NCBI RefSeq assembly: GCF_001275675.1
Contig: NZ_LITM01000005.1
Coordinates: 539,863 to 574,133, forward strand
Origin: Lysinibacillus sp. FJAT-14745
Lineage (GTDB): Bacteria; Bacillota; Bacilli; Bacillales_A; Planococcaceae
Length of the DNA stretch: 34,271 nt
Direction: 5' to 3'
Part shown: positions 8,302 to 15,156 of the stretch, one piece after another
How positions within the stretch are numbered: position 1 is the first letter of the stretch
Layout: the number at the start of each line of letters is the position of its first letter
Program-made: the position numbers and the translations under genes
Notes under the pieces: model-generated
The model's input: the letters and a program-made list of their open reading frames with translations, nothing else
Told to the model about the DNA's origin: nothing
The model's database searches: none

Positions 8302-8730
8302 CTGTATAACGTAAAGATTGTTGAAACAGCAAAAGAACATGAGGATGCGTTTGCAGTCCGCAAGCAAGTTTTTGTTGAAGAGCAAGGTGTGCCGCTTCAT
8401 CTAGAATGTGATGCTGAGGATGCATCTGCAACGCATTTCATTATGTATGAAGACAATGACCCTGTAGGTGCTGCACGTTTACGAAGTATCGAGGACGATG
8501 CTGCAAAAATTGAACGCGTTTGTATTTTACAAGATCAACGTGGCAAAAAACTAGGTGCTTTAATGATGAAGGAAATGGAGAAGCACGCCATTTCAATGAA
8601 TAAGAAAAAACTAAAACTTCATGCACAAAGCTATGCTATTCCGTTTTATGAAAAGCTTGGCTATACGGTAACATCTCCTGAATTTATGGATGCAGGTATT
8701 CCACATCGTGCTATGGAAAAAATAATTTAA
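8302..8730 (+). CDS. yjcF: GNAT acetyltransferase YjcF
   Basis: About 142-aa acetyltransferase of the GNAT fold. Visible are the N-terminal VRKQVFVEEQGVP motif typical of the YjcF/ElaA subgroup and the acetyl-CoA loop QDQRGKKLGALMM, then FYEKLGYTV near the end. The conserved N-terminal strand (VKIVETAKEHEDAFAVRKQVF) is encoded upstream of the first GTG, at 8389. The frame has no ATG, GTG or TTG upstream of that region, so CTG 8302, two bases after the yjcG stop and with GGGG at 8289-8292 as ribosome site, is the probable start. Acceptor substrate unknown. Confidence 0.82.
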   Translation: MYNVKIVETAKEHEDAFAVRKQVFVEEQGVPLHLECDAEDASATHFIMYEDNDPVGAARLRSIEDDAAKIERVCILQDQRGKKLGALMMKEMEKHAISMNKKKLKLHAQSYAIPFYEKLGYTVTSPEFMDAGIPHRAMEKII

Positions 8731-8735
8731 CAAAT

Positions 8736-8777
8736 AGGTGTTACGAAAATGCTAATGCATATCGTAACACCTTTTTT
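8736..8777 (+). terminator. Intrinsic terminator of yjcHGF
   Basis: Inverted repeat AGGTGTTACG/CGTAACACCT around a 17-base loop, followed by T6. Confidence 0.9.
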
Positions 8778-8794
8778 CTCTACAATGCTTTAAA

Positions 8795-8834
8795 GGTTGA
8801 TTTATAAATGAAAATCCATTTAAATCAACCTTTT
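8795..8834. terminator. Hairpin between yjcF and spoVIF, likely spoVIF terminator
   Basis: Arms GGTTGATTTA and TAAATCAACC, preceded by AAA and followed by TTTT. It lies downstream of the minus-strand spoVIF gene. Confidence 0.65.
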
Positions 8835-8864
8835 AGATATATTGCTTTGCATAGTAGATTCATG

Positions 8865-9113
8865 TTATTTCATCATTTTAGTAATTTTATCTAAATCTAG
8901 TGAACTACCATCTTGAATAATAGATTGTACTAATTTATCTTCAAGCTCTTGCGTTATTTGTCTCTTGGACATTTTACTTACGCGTCGTACGATTTTTCTT
9001 ACTTGTTTTTCATTTGTAAAATCAGCATGTTGAATTTCATTTGCTAATGCGAAGATTTCATCCATTGATACTCCAGTTTTTTGTTCAATAGAGTTAAAGA
9101 GTCCGCGATTCAT
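8865..9113 (-). CDS. spoVIF: Stage VI sporulation protein F (SpoVIF-like)
   Basis: 82-aa protein matching the small SpoVIF/YjcC family: KTGVSMDEIF near the N-terminus, NEKQVRKIVRRVSK in the middle and a C-terminal ITQELEDKLVQSII. In B. subtilis this regulator is made in the mother cell and is needed for the GerE-dependent late coat programme. The family places it among sporulation genes, and here it opens a sporulation block that runs to 12.9 kb. Start ATG 9113 follows a GGAGGGGG ribosome site. A mother-cell promoter is expected upstream but not clearly seen. Confidence 0.85.
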   Translation of the reverse strand: MNRGLFNSIEQKTGVSMDEIFALANEIQHADFTNEKQVRKIVRRVSKMSKRQITQELEDKLVQSIIQDGSSLDLDKITKMMK

Positions 9114-9247
9114 GTTCCCCCTCCTATCAGTTAAAATTAAATTCTCCCACTTTCATTTCGTCTACTAAGACTATGTCAACTAGTGAAGGCTTTAAACTTA
9201 ATTCAGAAAATGGAGCACTCTGAAGAAAAGCTAAAGCAGAGACTTCT

Positions 9248-9278
9248 GTTCCTGTCGCTTCGCTCTCGGTACAAAAGA
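9248..9278 (-). repeat. Degenerate single copy of the array unit
   Basis: On the minus strand it reads GAGAGCGAAGCGACAGGAAC, close to the core of the 35/37-bp unit. It is a lone diverged copy in the spoVIF-yjcZ spacer. Confidence 0.45.
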
Positions 9279-9303
9279 GATATGTTGAAAGAAGTTAATC
9301 AAA

Positions 9304-9507
9304 TTATATGCAAGCAGCGCCAACAATGATCAGAAGAATGAAAAGGACAACAATTAAGATAAAAGTTGAGCTATGCCCATGTCCGTAGCCATAGTAACCT
9401 CCATGGCCACCGTCATGGTGACCACCATAGTAACCTCCATAATTTCCTCCGTAACAACCATCAGCATATCCTCCATACGAATGTGCACCCCAGCCTTGAT
9501 ATCCCAT
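9304..9507 (-). CDS. YjcZ-family small sporulation membrane protein
   Basis: 67-aa protein with a Gly/Tyr/His-rich N-terminal half (repeated GGYYGG, GHGGYYGYGHGH) and a C-terminal membrane segment FILIVVLFILLIIVGAA, the hallmark of the YjcZ/SscA family of small spore proteins. Its N-terminus is longer than in the shortest family members. Start ATG 9507 is preceded by GGGAGGGG. Upstream sits a SigmaK-like -10 (9533-9541), pointing to late mother-cell expression. The exact role is unknown; SscA, a relative, affects spore coat assembly and germination. Confidence 0.85.
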   Translation of the reverse strand: MGYQGWGAHSYGGYADGCYGGNYGGYYGGHHDGGHGGYYGYGHGHSSTFILIVVLFILLIIVGAACI

Positions 9508-9532
9508 AAAAATACCCCTCCCTTCTACAACC

Positions 9533-9562
9533 TATAATATGTTAGGGTTGTAAAAATGGGTG
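9533..9562 (-). promoter_or_regulatory. Probable SigmaK promoter of the yjcZ-like gene
   Basis: On the minus strand CATATTATA (9541-9533) fits the SigmaK -10 consensus CATANNNTA. An ACCC about 16-18 bases upstream fits the loose -35. The distance to ATG 9507 is plausible. Confidence 0.5.
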
Positions 9563-9572
9563 GGGTATTCGT

Positions 9573-9938
9573 CTAATCAACATTTCCTTTAGGTTTAAAT
9601 ATTAATGCTCCGATAAAGCCAAAAACAACGGCAGCACTGATTCCTGAGCTTGTCACCTCGAACATCCCAGTTAACACACCTACTAGCCCATGTTTTTCCG
9701 CTTCAACAATTGCACCATGCGTCAAAGAATTTCCAAAAGATGTAATAGGAACAGTTGCACCGGCACCAGCAAAATTAATGAGCGGTTCATACAAACCCAT
9801 TCCAGCAAGAATTGCACCCGCTACGACTAGAGTACTCAATGTATGTCCAGGTGTTAATTTACCAAAATCCATTAATAATTGACCTATGGCGCAAATAATG
9901 CCTCCTACAAAAAATGCAAACACAAATGTCATAACCAT
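9573..9938 (-). CDS. spoVAE: SpoVAE (SpoVAEb-type) spore DPA channel protein
   Basis: 121-aa membrane protein of the SpoVAC/SpoVAE family, with several hydrophobic segments and the conserved GGIICAIGQLLMDF and TSFGNSL patterns. SpoVA proteins form the inner-membrane channel that moves Ca-dipicolinate into the forespore and releases it on germination. ATG 9938 has a GAGG ribosome site and lies 10 bases after spoVAD. It is the last gene of a yhcN-like/spoVAC/spoVAD/spoVAE operon. Confidence 0.9.
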   Translation of the reverse strand: MVMTFVFAFFVGGIICAIGQLLMDFGKLTPGHTLSTLVVAGAILAGMGLYEPLINFAGAGATVPITSFGNSLTHGAIVEAEKHGLVGVLTGMFEVTSSGISAAVVFGFIGALIFKPKGNVD

Positions 9939-9948
9939 AGATTTTGCC

Positions 9949-10944
9949 TCATTTCATTGTAATTTCAATCGCATGTGCCGTACATGGAATTGTCTCGCCC
10001 TGTTGAAATGAAAGCGGAGACAATAATGCTCCTGTCGCCACAAGAAGTACTCGTTTATAAGTACCTGCTCGCATCTGTTGGATCACATAACTAAAAAAAA
10101 CTGCTGCCGAACAGCCTGCACCACTTGCACCAGATTGGAACGTTTCATCCTGTCCATAAAACTCAGCACCTGCATCACGTAAAGGTTTTAATTCTTCGCT
10201 CTTTATGCCACTTTCAACAAACATTCCTTTTAGAAGTTTTATGCCAAGTTGGCCTAAATCACCTGTTAAAATTAAATCATAATGGTAAATTTTTTGATTG
10301 CGCTGCTCTAAATGTGATTGAATTGTTTGAAAAGCTGCTGGTGCCATCGCTGCACCCATGTGAAAAGGGTCATCCATACCATAATCAACCGATTTTCCAA
10401 TAGTTGCTGCTTCAATAGAAGGGTATTCCTCATGATGTTTACCAACAAGAGCATAACCAGCAGCCGTTACCGTCCATTGAGCAGTTTGAGGCTTTTGTGA
10501 GCCATAATTGATTGGATAGCGGAATTGTCGTTCAACCGCATTGTGTTGACTAGATGCACCAGCTAGCGCTAAATTGGAAGCACCTACTTCTGTTAACAGG
10601 CTCGCAACAATTACGGAAGATATAGAGGTAGCACACGCTGAGAATAATCCGATAAAAGGAATGTCTAAGTCTCTGGCCGCAAAATTGGTTGGTGTCATTT
10701 GGTTAACCAAATCGCCGCCCATAAAGTAATCAATGTCCTTATTTTTCACGCCCGCTTTTTTCATAGCAAATTCACAGGCCTCTTCAACCATTTTTCGATG
10801 ACCTTGTTCATTCGTTTTCATTTGCCAACGTTCATCATCATAGGTCGCATCAAAATGTTGACTAAATATACTACGTTTCTCTAGTGGGCCTGCTACCACA
10901 CCACCTGCTATTAAGGACGGCTTCGATTGAAAGACAATTACCAT
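9949..10944 (-). CDS. spoVAD: SpoVAD, dipicolinic-acid-binding spore protein
   Basis: 331-aa protein with a thiolase-like (beta-ketoacyl-synthase) fold. Family landmarks are the N-terminal SKPSLIAGGVVAGPLEKRS, the VNQMTPTNFAAR segment, the Cys in GLFSACATS and the C-terminal SGASGAGCSAAV. SpoVAD binds dipicolinic acid on the outer face of the spore inner membrane and feeds the SpoVA channel. ATG 10944 overlaps the spoVAC stop by 7 bases and has an AGGAG ribosome site within spoVAC, so the genes are coupled. Confidence 0.93.
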   Translation of the reverse strand: MVIVFQSKPSLIAGGVVAGPLEKRSIFSQHFDATYDDERWQMKTNEQGHRKMVEEACEFAMKKAGVKNKDIDYFMGGDLVNQMTPTNFAARDLDIPFIGLFSACATSISSVIVASLLTEVGASNLALAGASSQHNAVERQFRYPINYGSQKPQTAQWTVTAAGYALVGKHHEEYPSIEAATIGKSVDYGMDDPFHMGAAMAPAAFQTIQSHLEQRNQKIYHYDLILTGDLGQLGIKLLKGMFVESGIKSEELKPLRDAGAEFYGQDETFQSGASGAGCSAAVFFSYVIQQMRAGTYKRVLLVATGALLSPLSFQQGETIPCTAHAIEITMK

Positions 10945-11393
10945 GAAACCACTCCTAGTGTTACAAGAATGAATTTAATAAGTGCAATAAAAAAGGCGGA
11001 GACAACGCCAAATAATACAACTGACCCTGCTAATTTAAATAAATTTCCTCCAACACCGAGTACTAATCCTTCAGATCTATGCTCAATGGCAGCAGAAATT
11101 ACAGCATTACCAAACCCTGTAACAGGGACAGCTGATCCAGCTCCAGCAAATTGACCAATTTTTTTATATAAGCCAAACCCAGTTAAAATCATGGCGAAAA
11201 ATATCATTGTTGCAACTGTTGGATTTCCGACTGTCGCTTCGGTAAAATCAAAGAAAGTCATATAAAAAAGGGATACGGCCTGCCCAATTGTACAAATAAG
11301 TCCACCTACTAGAAATGCCTTAGCAACATTCTTAAAATAGGGCGGATTAGGCGTGACATTTTGTTCTAATTGTTTGTATTGTTCTTTTTCCAC
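10938..11393 (-). CDS. spoVAC: SpoVAC, mechanosensitive DPA channel protein
   Basis: 151-aa membrane protein with FLVGGLICTIGQ, ILTGFGLYKKIGQFAGAGSAVPVTGFGN and a hydrophobic C-terminus, all typical of SpoVAC. In B. subtilis SpoVAC behaves as a mechanosensitive channel for dipicolinate. It is homologous to SpoVAE, two genes downstream. It starts at GTG 11393, overlapping the upstream lipoprotein stop by one base. The operon lacks spoVAA, spoVAB, spoVAEa and spoVAF, as in accessory SpoVA operons; whether a full copy exists elsewhere cannot be seen here. Confidence 0.92.
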   Translation of the reverse strand: MEKEQYKQLEQNVTPNPPYFKNVAKAFLVGGLICTIGQAVSLFYMTFFDFTEATVGNPTVATMIFFAMILTGFGLYKKIGQFAGAGSAVPVTGFGNAVISAAIEHRSEGLVLGVGGNLFKLAGSVVLFGVVSAFFIALIKFILVTLGVVSW

Positions 11394-11797
11394 TACGTTT
11401 CCTCCTTTGCAAGCTTTTTCAATTTCTTAATTTTATCTTTCAGTTTATTATCTTCAACTTGTTCCTTTTTTATTTTATTGGCTTCATAAAATATTTTATA
11501 ATCAGCTGAGACAAAAACATCTTTGTTTGGATATTTTTCATCAAATTTCTTTTGCAACTTTTTCTCTAATTTAGCCTTTTTCCACTTATCCCATTGTTTA
11601 ATTTGCACTGCCACAAGCATACTATTGTCATATTGAATAACCGTTGTTTTGTCTACAAAGTCCTGTTCTTTTAAAATGGCTTCAACTTCCTTTTCATTTT
11701 CCGGTGAACCGTAGACAATAAATTTTTCTTTTTCACCGCAACCACTTAAGAGCGATAAACTGACTAATAGAGGTAACATCATTCCTAATAGCTTCAA
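11393..11797 (-). CDS. YhcN/YlaJ-family sporulation lipoprotein
   Basis: 134-aa lipoprotein with signal peptide and lipobox LLSGC (Cys at about 20), then a small mixed domain and a very Lys-rich, probably helical C-terminus. This fits the YhcN/YlaJ family of spore inner-membrane lipoproteins, which often accompany spoVA genes. It starts at TTG 11797 behind an AAGGAGGG ribosome site and is the first gene of the spoVA operon. A forespore SigmaG promoter is expected upstream, but I could not find a convincing pair of boxes. Confidence 0.75.
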   Translation of the reverse strand: MKLLGMMLPLLVSLSLLSGCGEKEKFIVYGSPENEKEVEAILKEQDFVDKTTVIQYDNSMLVAVQIKQWDKWKKAKLEKKLQKKFDEKYPNKDVFVSADYKIFYEANKIKKEQVEDNKLKDKIKKLKKLAKEET

Positions 11798-11892
11798 GCT
11801 TTTACCCTCCTTTTCTTTAAAGTTTCTCCATACATAAAAAAACTATTCATTTAACTATATATACGAAAGCCCGAGTCCATTTTTCATAAGCA

Positions 11893-11901
11893 CATATTGT
11901 A
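11893..11901 (+). promoter_or_regulatory. SigmaK-like -10 of cotZ
   Basis: CATATTGTA matches CATANNNTA and lies 31 bases before the cotZ start. The same nine bases occur upstream of cotO on the other strand. The -35 element is weak. Confidence 0.5.
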
Positions 11902-11931
11902 GAAGTAGTAACAAGGAAAGGAGGTGACAAT

Positions 11932-12456
11932 ATGGGTTGTGGCAAGCCAACAAATCCTATTGGACCAATCCATTCAGCAGGCTGCGTTTGTGACGTAGTA
12001 CGCGCCATCTTAGACATTCAGAATCAAGCGGTGAGAGATGAATGTCAACCATGTACAGCTAACTGTTTCTTAGAACCACTTGGAGGCATTGTAAGTCCTT
12101 CACGCTCTTATGCAGATACACGTGTATTCATGTTGATTACAAAAGACGGTACTCCTTTTAAAGCATTTTTCAGTTCACCAACAGCAGATCCATGTATATG
12201 TACATCAGTATTTTTCCGTGTAGAAGATATGTTCGATGAGTGCTGCGCTACTTTGCGTGTTTTAGAGCCTTTATGTTCATTTGACTCCAGTGAAAGTACA
12301 GTCGATCTATTAAGTCGAGATGGCTGCTGTGTCAACATGAAAAAAATATGTAAAGTTGATGATTGGAATTCAACTGAAAGCTGTATCACTGTAGATTTAT
12401 CATGCTTCTGCGCTGTACAATGTATTGCTGATGTTGACTTAGGGATTTGTGAATAA
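11932..12456 (+). CDS. cotZ: CotZ/CotY/ExsY-family spore crust protein
   Basis: 174-aa cysteine-rich protein with about 20 Cys, including CVCDVV, CQPCTANC, PCICTS, ECCATL and FCAVQC. This is the CotY/CotZ/ExsY family, which self-assembles into disulfide-crosslinked two-dimensional sheets forming the crust or basal exosporium layer. A strong AAAGGAGGTGA ribosome site precedes ATG 11932, with a SigmaK-type -10 upstream, consistent with late mother-cell synthesis. It is convergent with cotO, sharing the terminator at 12485-12521. Confidence 0.92.
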   Translation: MGCGKPTNPIGPIHSAGCVCDVVRAILDIQNQAVRDECQPCTANCFLEPLGGIVSPSRSYADTRVFMLITKDGTPFKAFFSSPTADPCICTSVFFRVEDMFDECCATLRVLEPLCSFDSSESTVDLLSRDGCCVNMKKICKVDDWNSTESCITVDLSCFCAVQCIADVDLGICE

Positions 12457-12484
12457 TCTTTTCTCCTTTGACACACTACACATA

Positions 12485-12521
12485 AAAAAAGTGTACAGCA
12501 TCCTCTGCTGTACACTTTTTT
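12485..12521. terminator. Bidirectional terminator between cotZ and cotO
   Basis: Perfect 16-bp inverted repeat (AAAAAAGTGTACAGCA and its complement) around TCCTC, serving both convergent genes. Confidence 0.93.
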
Positions 12522-12922
12522 CATAAGGTAGGTAATTGGTTACCTCGCCATAATATTTGTTCTATGTCTTCAAAATAGATAATCTCTTGTGTCTTCAATT
12601 CGAAAGAAGTAAGCATCAATGAATCGGTCTGTACATCAGATGCACTACCGCGTAATTTTCTACCATCCTTCAAACATATAACTAATGGTTGATAGGCTTT
12701 TTGCCGAAACGGCTTTTCTAAAAATTGAAGTTGCTTTAGTAAATACGGATCTATTTGTACCTTTTCAACCACTTCTTCGTTTTCTTCAATAGTTTGTTCA
12801 TTAAAATAGCCGTTCTTACTATACACTGACGTACTTTCATCCAAATCAAGTTCATGTAGCACCTTAGAAATATTTAGAAAATATGATGGTGACTTTATAA
12901 ACAAGCGTGGCTCTTGACCCAA
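12521..12922 (-). CDS. cotO: CotO-like spore coat protein
   Basis: About 133 aa. The C-terminal part (PLVICLKDGRKLRG ... IIYFEDIEQILW) resembles the CotO family, and its position beside cotZ matches B. subtilis, where CotO acts in late assembly of the outer coat. The acidic middle region (EENEEVVEK) is variable. An upstream ATG at 12946 opens the frame but has no ribosome site and overlaps a SigmaK-type -10 (CATATTGTA). I therefore prefer TTG 12922, behind GGGAAGTGAG. Family assignment is moderate and rests partly on synteny. Confidence 0.65.
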   Translation of the reverse strand: MGQEPRLFIKSPSYFLNISKVLHELDLDESTSVYSKNGYFNEQTIEENEEVVEKVQIDPYLLKQLQFLEKPFRQKAYQPLVICLKDGRKLRGSASDVQTDSLMLTSFELKTQEIIYFEDIEQILWRGNQLPTL

Positions 12923-12942
12923 ATTACTCACTTCCCTTTTTT

Positions 12943-12972
12943 TCATACAATATGCAAAAGGAAGAAATTTGG
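12943..12972 (-). promoter_or_regulatory. Probable SigmaK promoter of cotO
   Basis: On the minus strand CATATTGTA (-10, 12951-12943) with an ACC element about 16-19 bases upstream. The -10 is identical to that of cotZ. Confidence 0.5.
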
Positions 12973-12975
12973 TTC

Positions 12976-14352
12976 TCAGGCTATTTGACTTAAGAACACT
13001 GTCGCCAAACCTAAGTAAATTAAAATACTTGTAATATCATTTAATGTTGTAATAAATGGACCTGAAGCGACAGCTGGATCAATTTTCATGCGATGCATAA
13101 GCAGTGGAATAAAAGAACCTGCAAGTGTTGCTACTAAAATCGAACCGCAAAGTGCTGCTCCTACTAACATTCCAAGAATAAGCTCTTGTTTCCAAATATA
13201 GATGATGCCAATCACAATCATTCCACAAACAAGTCCAGACATTAAACCTGTACCTGCTTCGCGTAGTAGTAATTTTAGCTTGCTATGGTCTTCGACATCG
13301 CCTGTCGCAATTCCTCGAATTGCTACCGCTAGTGCCTGTGTTCCACTATTTCCAGAAGTACCTGAAATGAGAGGAATAAACACTGCTAGTAACGCAACAT
13401 GTTGTAAAGTTGCCTCAAAATGTCCTATCAAATTTGCTGTCAACATCCCTAAAAATAATAATATGACAAGCCAAGGTAAACGCTTTTTAGCCGCTTGGAA
13501 TGAAGTTGTATCAAATTTATCCATATCGGAAATACCCGCTAATTTAGAGTAATCCTCCGAGGCTTCCTCATCAATAACGTCGATAATATCGTCGACTGTA
13601 ATAATCCCTAGTAATTCTCCCTTATCGTCAATAACTGGTGTCGCTAAGAAGTTGTAGTCCTTCATAATTTGAGCAACCTCTTCTTGGTCATCCCCTACGT
13701 GCACCATCACAACACGTTCATTCATAATCGAACGTATAAGGGTATCTTCATCAGCAATAATTAAATCACGAAGCGTAATAACGCCTGTTAATCGATGTGC
13801 TTCATCAACGACAAAAATATAATAAATGGTTTCGGCATCTGGAGCTTCTTTCCGTAAAATCGCCATTGCTGAACGCACAGTAGAATTTTCTGGTATCGCT
13901 ACATATTCAGTCGTCATGATAGAACCAGCTGTACCTTCGTCATAGCTTAATAACTCATTAATCTCTTCAGCTGCTTCCTCATCCATCATGCCTAAATAGC
14001 TTTCACGTTGTTTCGTATCTAACTCATTTAAAACGTCTGCTGCATCATCTGCATACATATGAGAAAGCATTTCTGCACCATATGACGGATCCATCTCAGC
14101 TAGATACGCTGTGTATTCATCATCATCTATTTCGATTGCCTCAAAAATATCAGCCATTTCCGTCGGAGACAAGAACGAATAGATGATCTTCCTTATATCA
14201 GGCTCCACCTTCTCATAAAACGTTGCCTGATCATATGGATGAAGCTCTAAAAACTCATCGCGGAATGCGTTAATATCATGTGCTTCGAGCATTTCTCGCA
14301 AACGTGCTTCGTCGAATTGCACATCATTCTTTTCATTTCTTTCCTCTATCAT
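12976..14352 (-). CDS. mgtE: Magnesium transporter MgtE
   Basis: 458-aa MgtE-family Mg2+ channel. It has the N-terminal helical Mg-sensor domain (LHPYDQATFY, LSPTEMADIFEAI), two CBS domains (about 130-250) ending in VDDIIDVIDEEASEDYSKL, then five membrane segments. The pore signature ISGTSGNSGTQALAVAIRG is intact, as is the C-terminal PFITTLNDITSILIY. The start is ATG 14352, behind GGAAGGAGGGG; an in-frame ATG 27 bases upstream lacks this site. No M-box riboswitch is recognisable upstream, so regulation is probably through the cytoplasmic Mg-sensing domain. It ends 30 bases before the cotO promoter. Confidence 0.95.
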   Translation of the reverse strand: MIEERNEKNDVQFDEARLREMLEAHDINAFRDEFLELHPYDQATFYEKVEPDIRKIIYSFLSPTEMADIFEAIEIDDDEYTAYLAEMDPSYGAEMLSHMYADDAADVLNELDTKQRESYLGMMDEEAAEEINELLSYDEGTAGSIMTTEYVAIPENSTVRSAMAILRKEAPDAETIYYIFVVDEAHRLTGVITLRDLIIADEDTLIRSIMNERVVMVHVGDDQEEVAQIMKDYNFLATPVIDDKGELLGIITVDDIIDVIDEEASEDYSKLAGISDMDKFDTTSFQAAKKRLPWLVILLFLGMLTANLIGHFEATLQHVALLAVFIPLISGTSGNSGTQALAVAIRGIATGDVEDHSKLKLLLREAGTGLMSGLVCGMIVIGIIYIWKQELILGMLVGAALCGSILVATLAGSFIPLLMHRMKIDPAVASGPFITTLNDITSILIYLGLATVFLSQIA

Positions 14353-14373
14353 GCTTGTCCCCTCCTTCCGAGC

Positions 14374-14421
14374 AATCAATTATGCCTCGGCATAATTGCG
14401 TCCGGAATCAGCTTTGTGCTT
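14374..14421 (+). repeat. Dispersed palindrome-headed repeat, copy A
   Basis: A block starting with the perfect hairpin AATTATGCCTCGGCATAATT (14378-14397) and ending in CTTTGTGCTT. A second copy lies at 18061-18108, and a half copy (TCAATTATGCCTCGGC) at 31751-31766. Confidence 0.75.
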
Positions 14422-14430
14422 AGGCCTGCA

Positions 14431-14545
14431 CGAGGGCCAACACGATGTCGGTCATTTCGGTAATGCCACAGGACGTGGCGTTTTTTACCGAGGGCCAACA
14501 CGATGTAGGTCATTTCGGTAATGCCACAGGACGTGGCGCTTTTAC
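14431..14545 (+). repeat. 58-bp direct repeat, two copies
   Basis: Copies at 14431-14488 and 14489-14545 differ at a few positions. Each contains CGAGGGCCAACACGATGT and the hairpin GCCACAGGACGTGGC nested within GGTAA/TTACC. A partial third copy (CGATGCAGGTCAGTT) follows. There is no open frame of gene quality, and 58 is not a multiple of 3. Confidence 0.85.
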
Positions 14546-15054
14546 CGATGCAGGTCAGTTAGCCGTTATCGCATGGATGCGATGATTTTAGGCTAACATC
14601 CTCTAAGCACTCCTTGCCGATTCAGTGACACTCGCCGGAGGCTTTAAATTATTTCAGCGGGTGTTTGACCAACCGCCAAAAAGTAAATTCATTTGTACCT
14701 GTCGCTTTGCTTTCTGTACAGAAAACATTTGCCTGAAATAAGTTAAATCATTGATACGGGCAATGCCGTAAATCTACCTTATATATAATAGTGTGTATTG
14801 TGCCTTTTCTGCAAACCCTTTTTTTACTACTTAGAAACCTACATCATTACCACTATCTAATTGGATAAATCTGCAGATGAATATTTCTATTTTCCACCTT
14901 TGCTGAATAAAAATGGCTCATCAACAAAAGTTGGAAATGAAATTTATTATACGCCTAAAAAAACCGCTACTTTACTATACCCTACAATCACTTTCTTTTC
15001 TGTTAACATGCTGTTAAGAAAAACTTATTACTTTACATAGAAAATAAAATGATA
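14546..15054. other. Long intergenic region without a recognised gene
   Basis: Part of the roughly 800-base gap between mgtE and yjbO. Apart from the 58-bp repeats and a diverged array-unit copy at 14690-14731, I see no gene, tRNA or riboswitch. It should contain the mgtE promoter (minus strand). Confidence 0.5.
14690..14731 (-). repeat. Diverged single copy of the array unit, inverted
   Basis: On the minus strand it reads CAAATGTTTTCTGTACAGAA then AGCAAAGCGACAGGTACAAATG. It aligns over its length with the 37-bp unit at 1-37, including the flanking CAAATG at each end. Confidence 0.6.
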
Positions 15055-15087
15055 AAGAGATGCCCGTTTGTGCGAACATCTCCTTAA
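15055..15087 (-). terminator. Probable terminator of the yjbL-yjbO cluster
   Basis: GAGATG/CATCTC arms with an inner CG pairing, then a T-rich tract on the minus strand, about 70 bases past the yjbO stop. Confidence 0.5.
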
Positions 15088-15156
15088 ATTTATAACATGA
15101 TTCAGTAATAGTTTTCACTCTTAGTGAACTAATGACTGTTTAAATAGTCTCGAACT

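Noticed and set aside
12108-12524. 138-residue frame antisense to cotZ
   Set aside because: Lies wholly opposite a well-supported Cys-rich coat gene and begins at the terminator.
14278-14587. Coding frame through the 58-bp repeats (peptide with DVGHFGNATGRG)
   Set aside because: Period not a multiple of 3, frame lost between copies, no start with ribosome site.
14353-15054. Mg2+ (M-box) riboswitch upstream of mgtE
   Set aside because: None of the conserved M-box sequences could be found; the structured DNA there is the 58-bp repeat.
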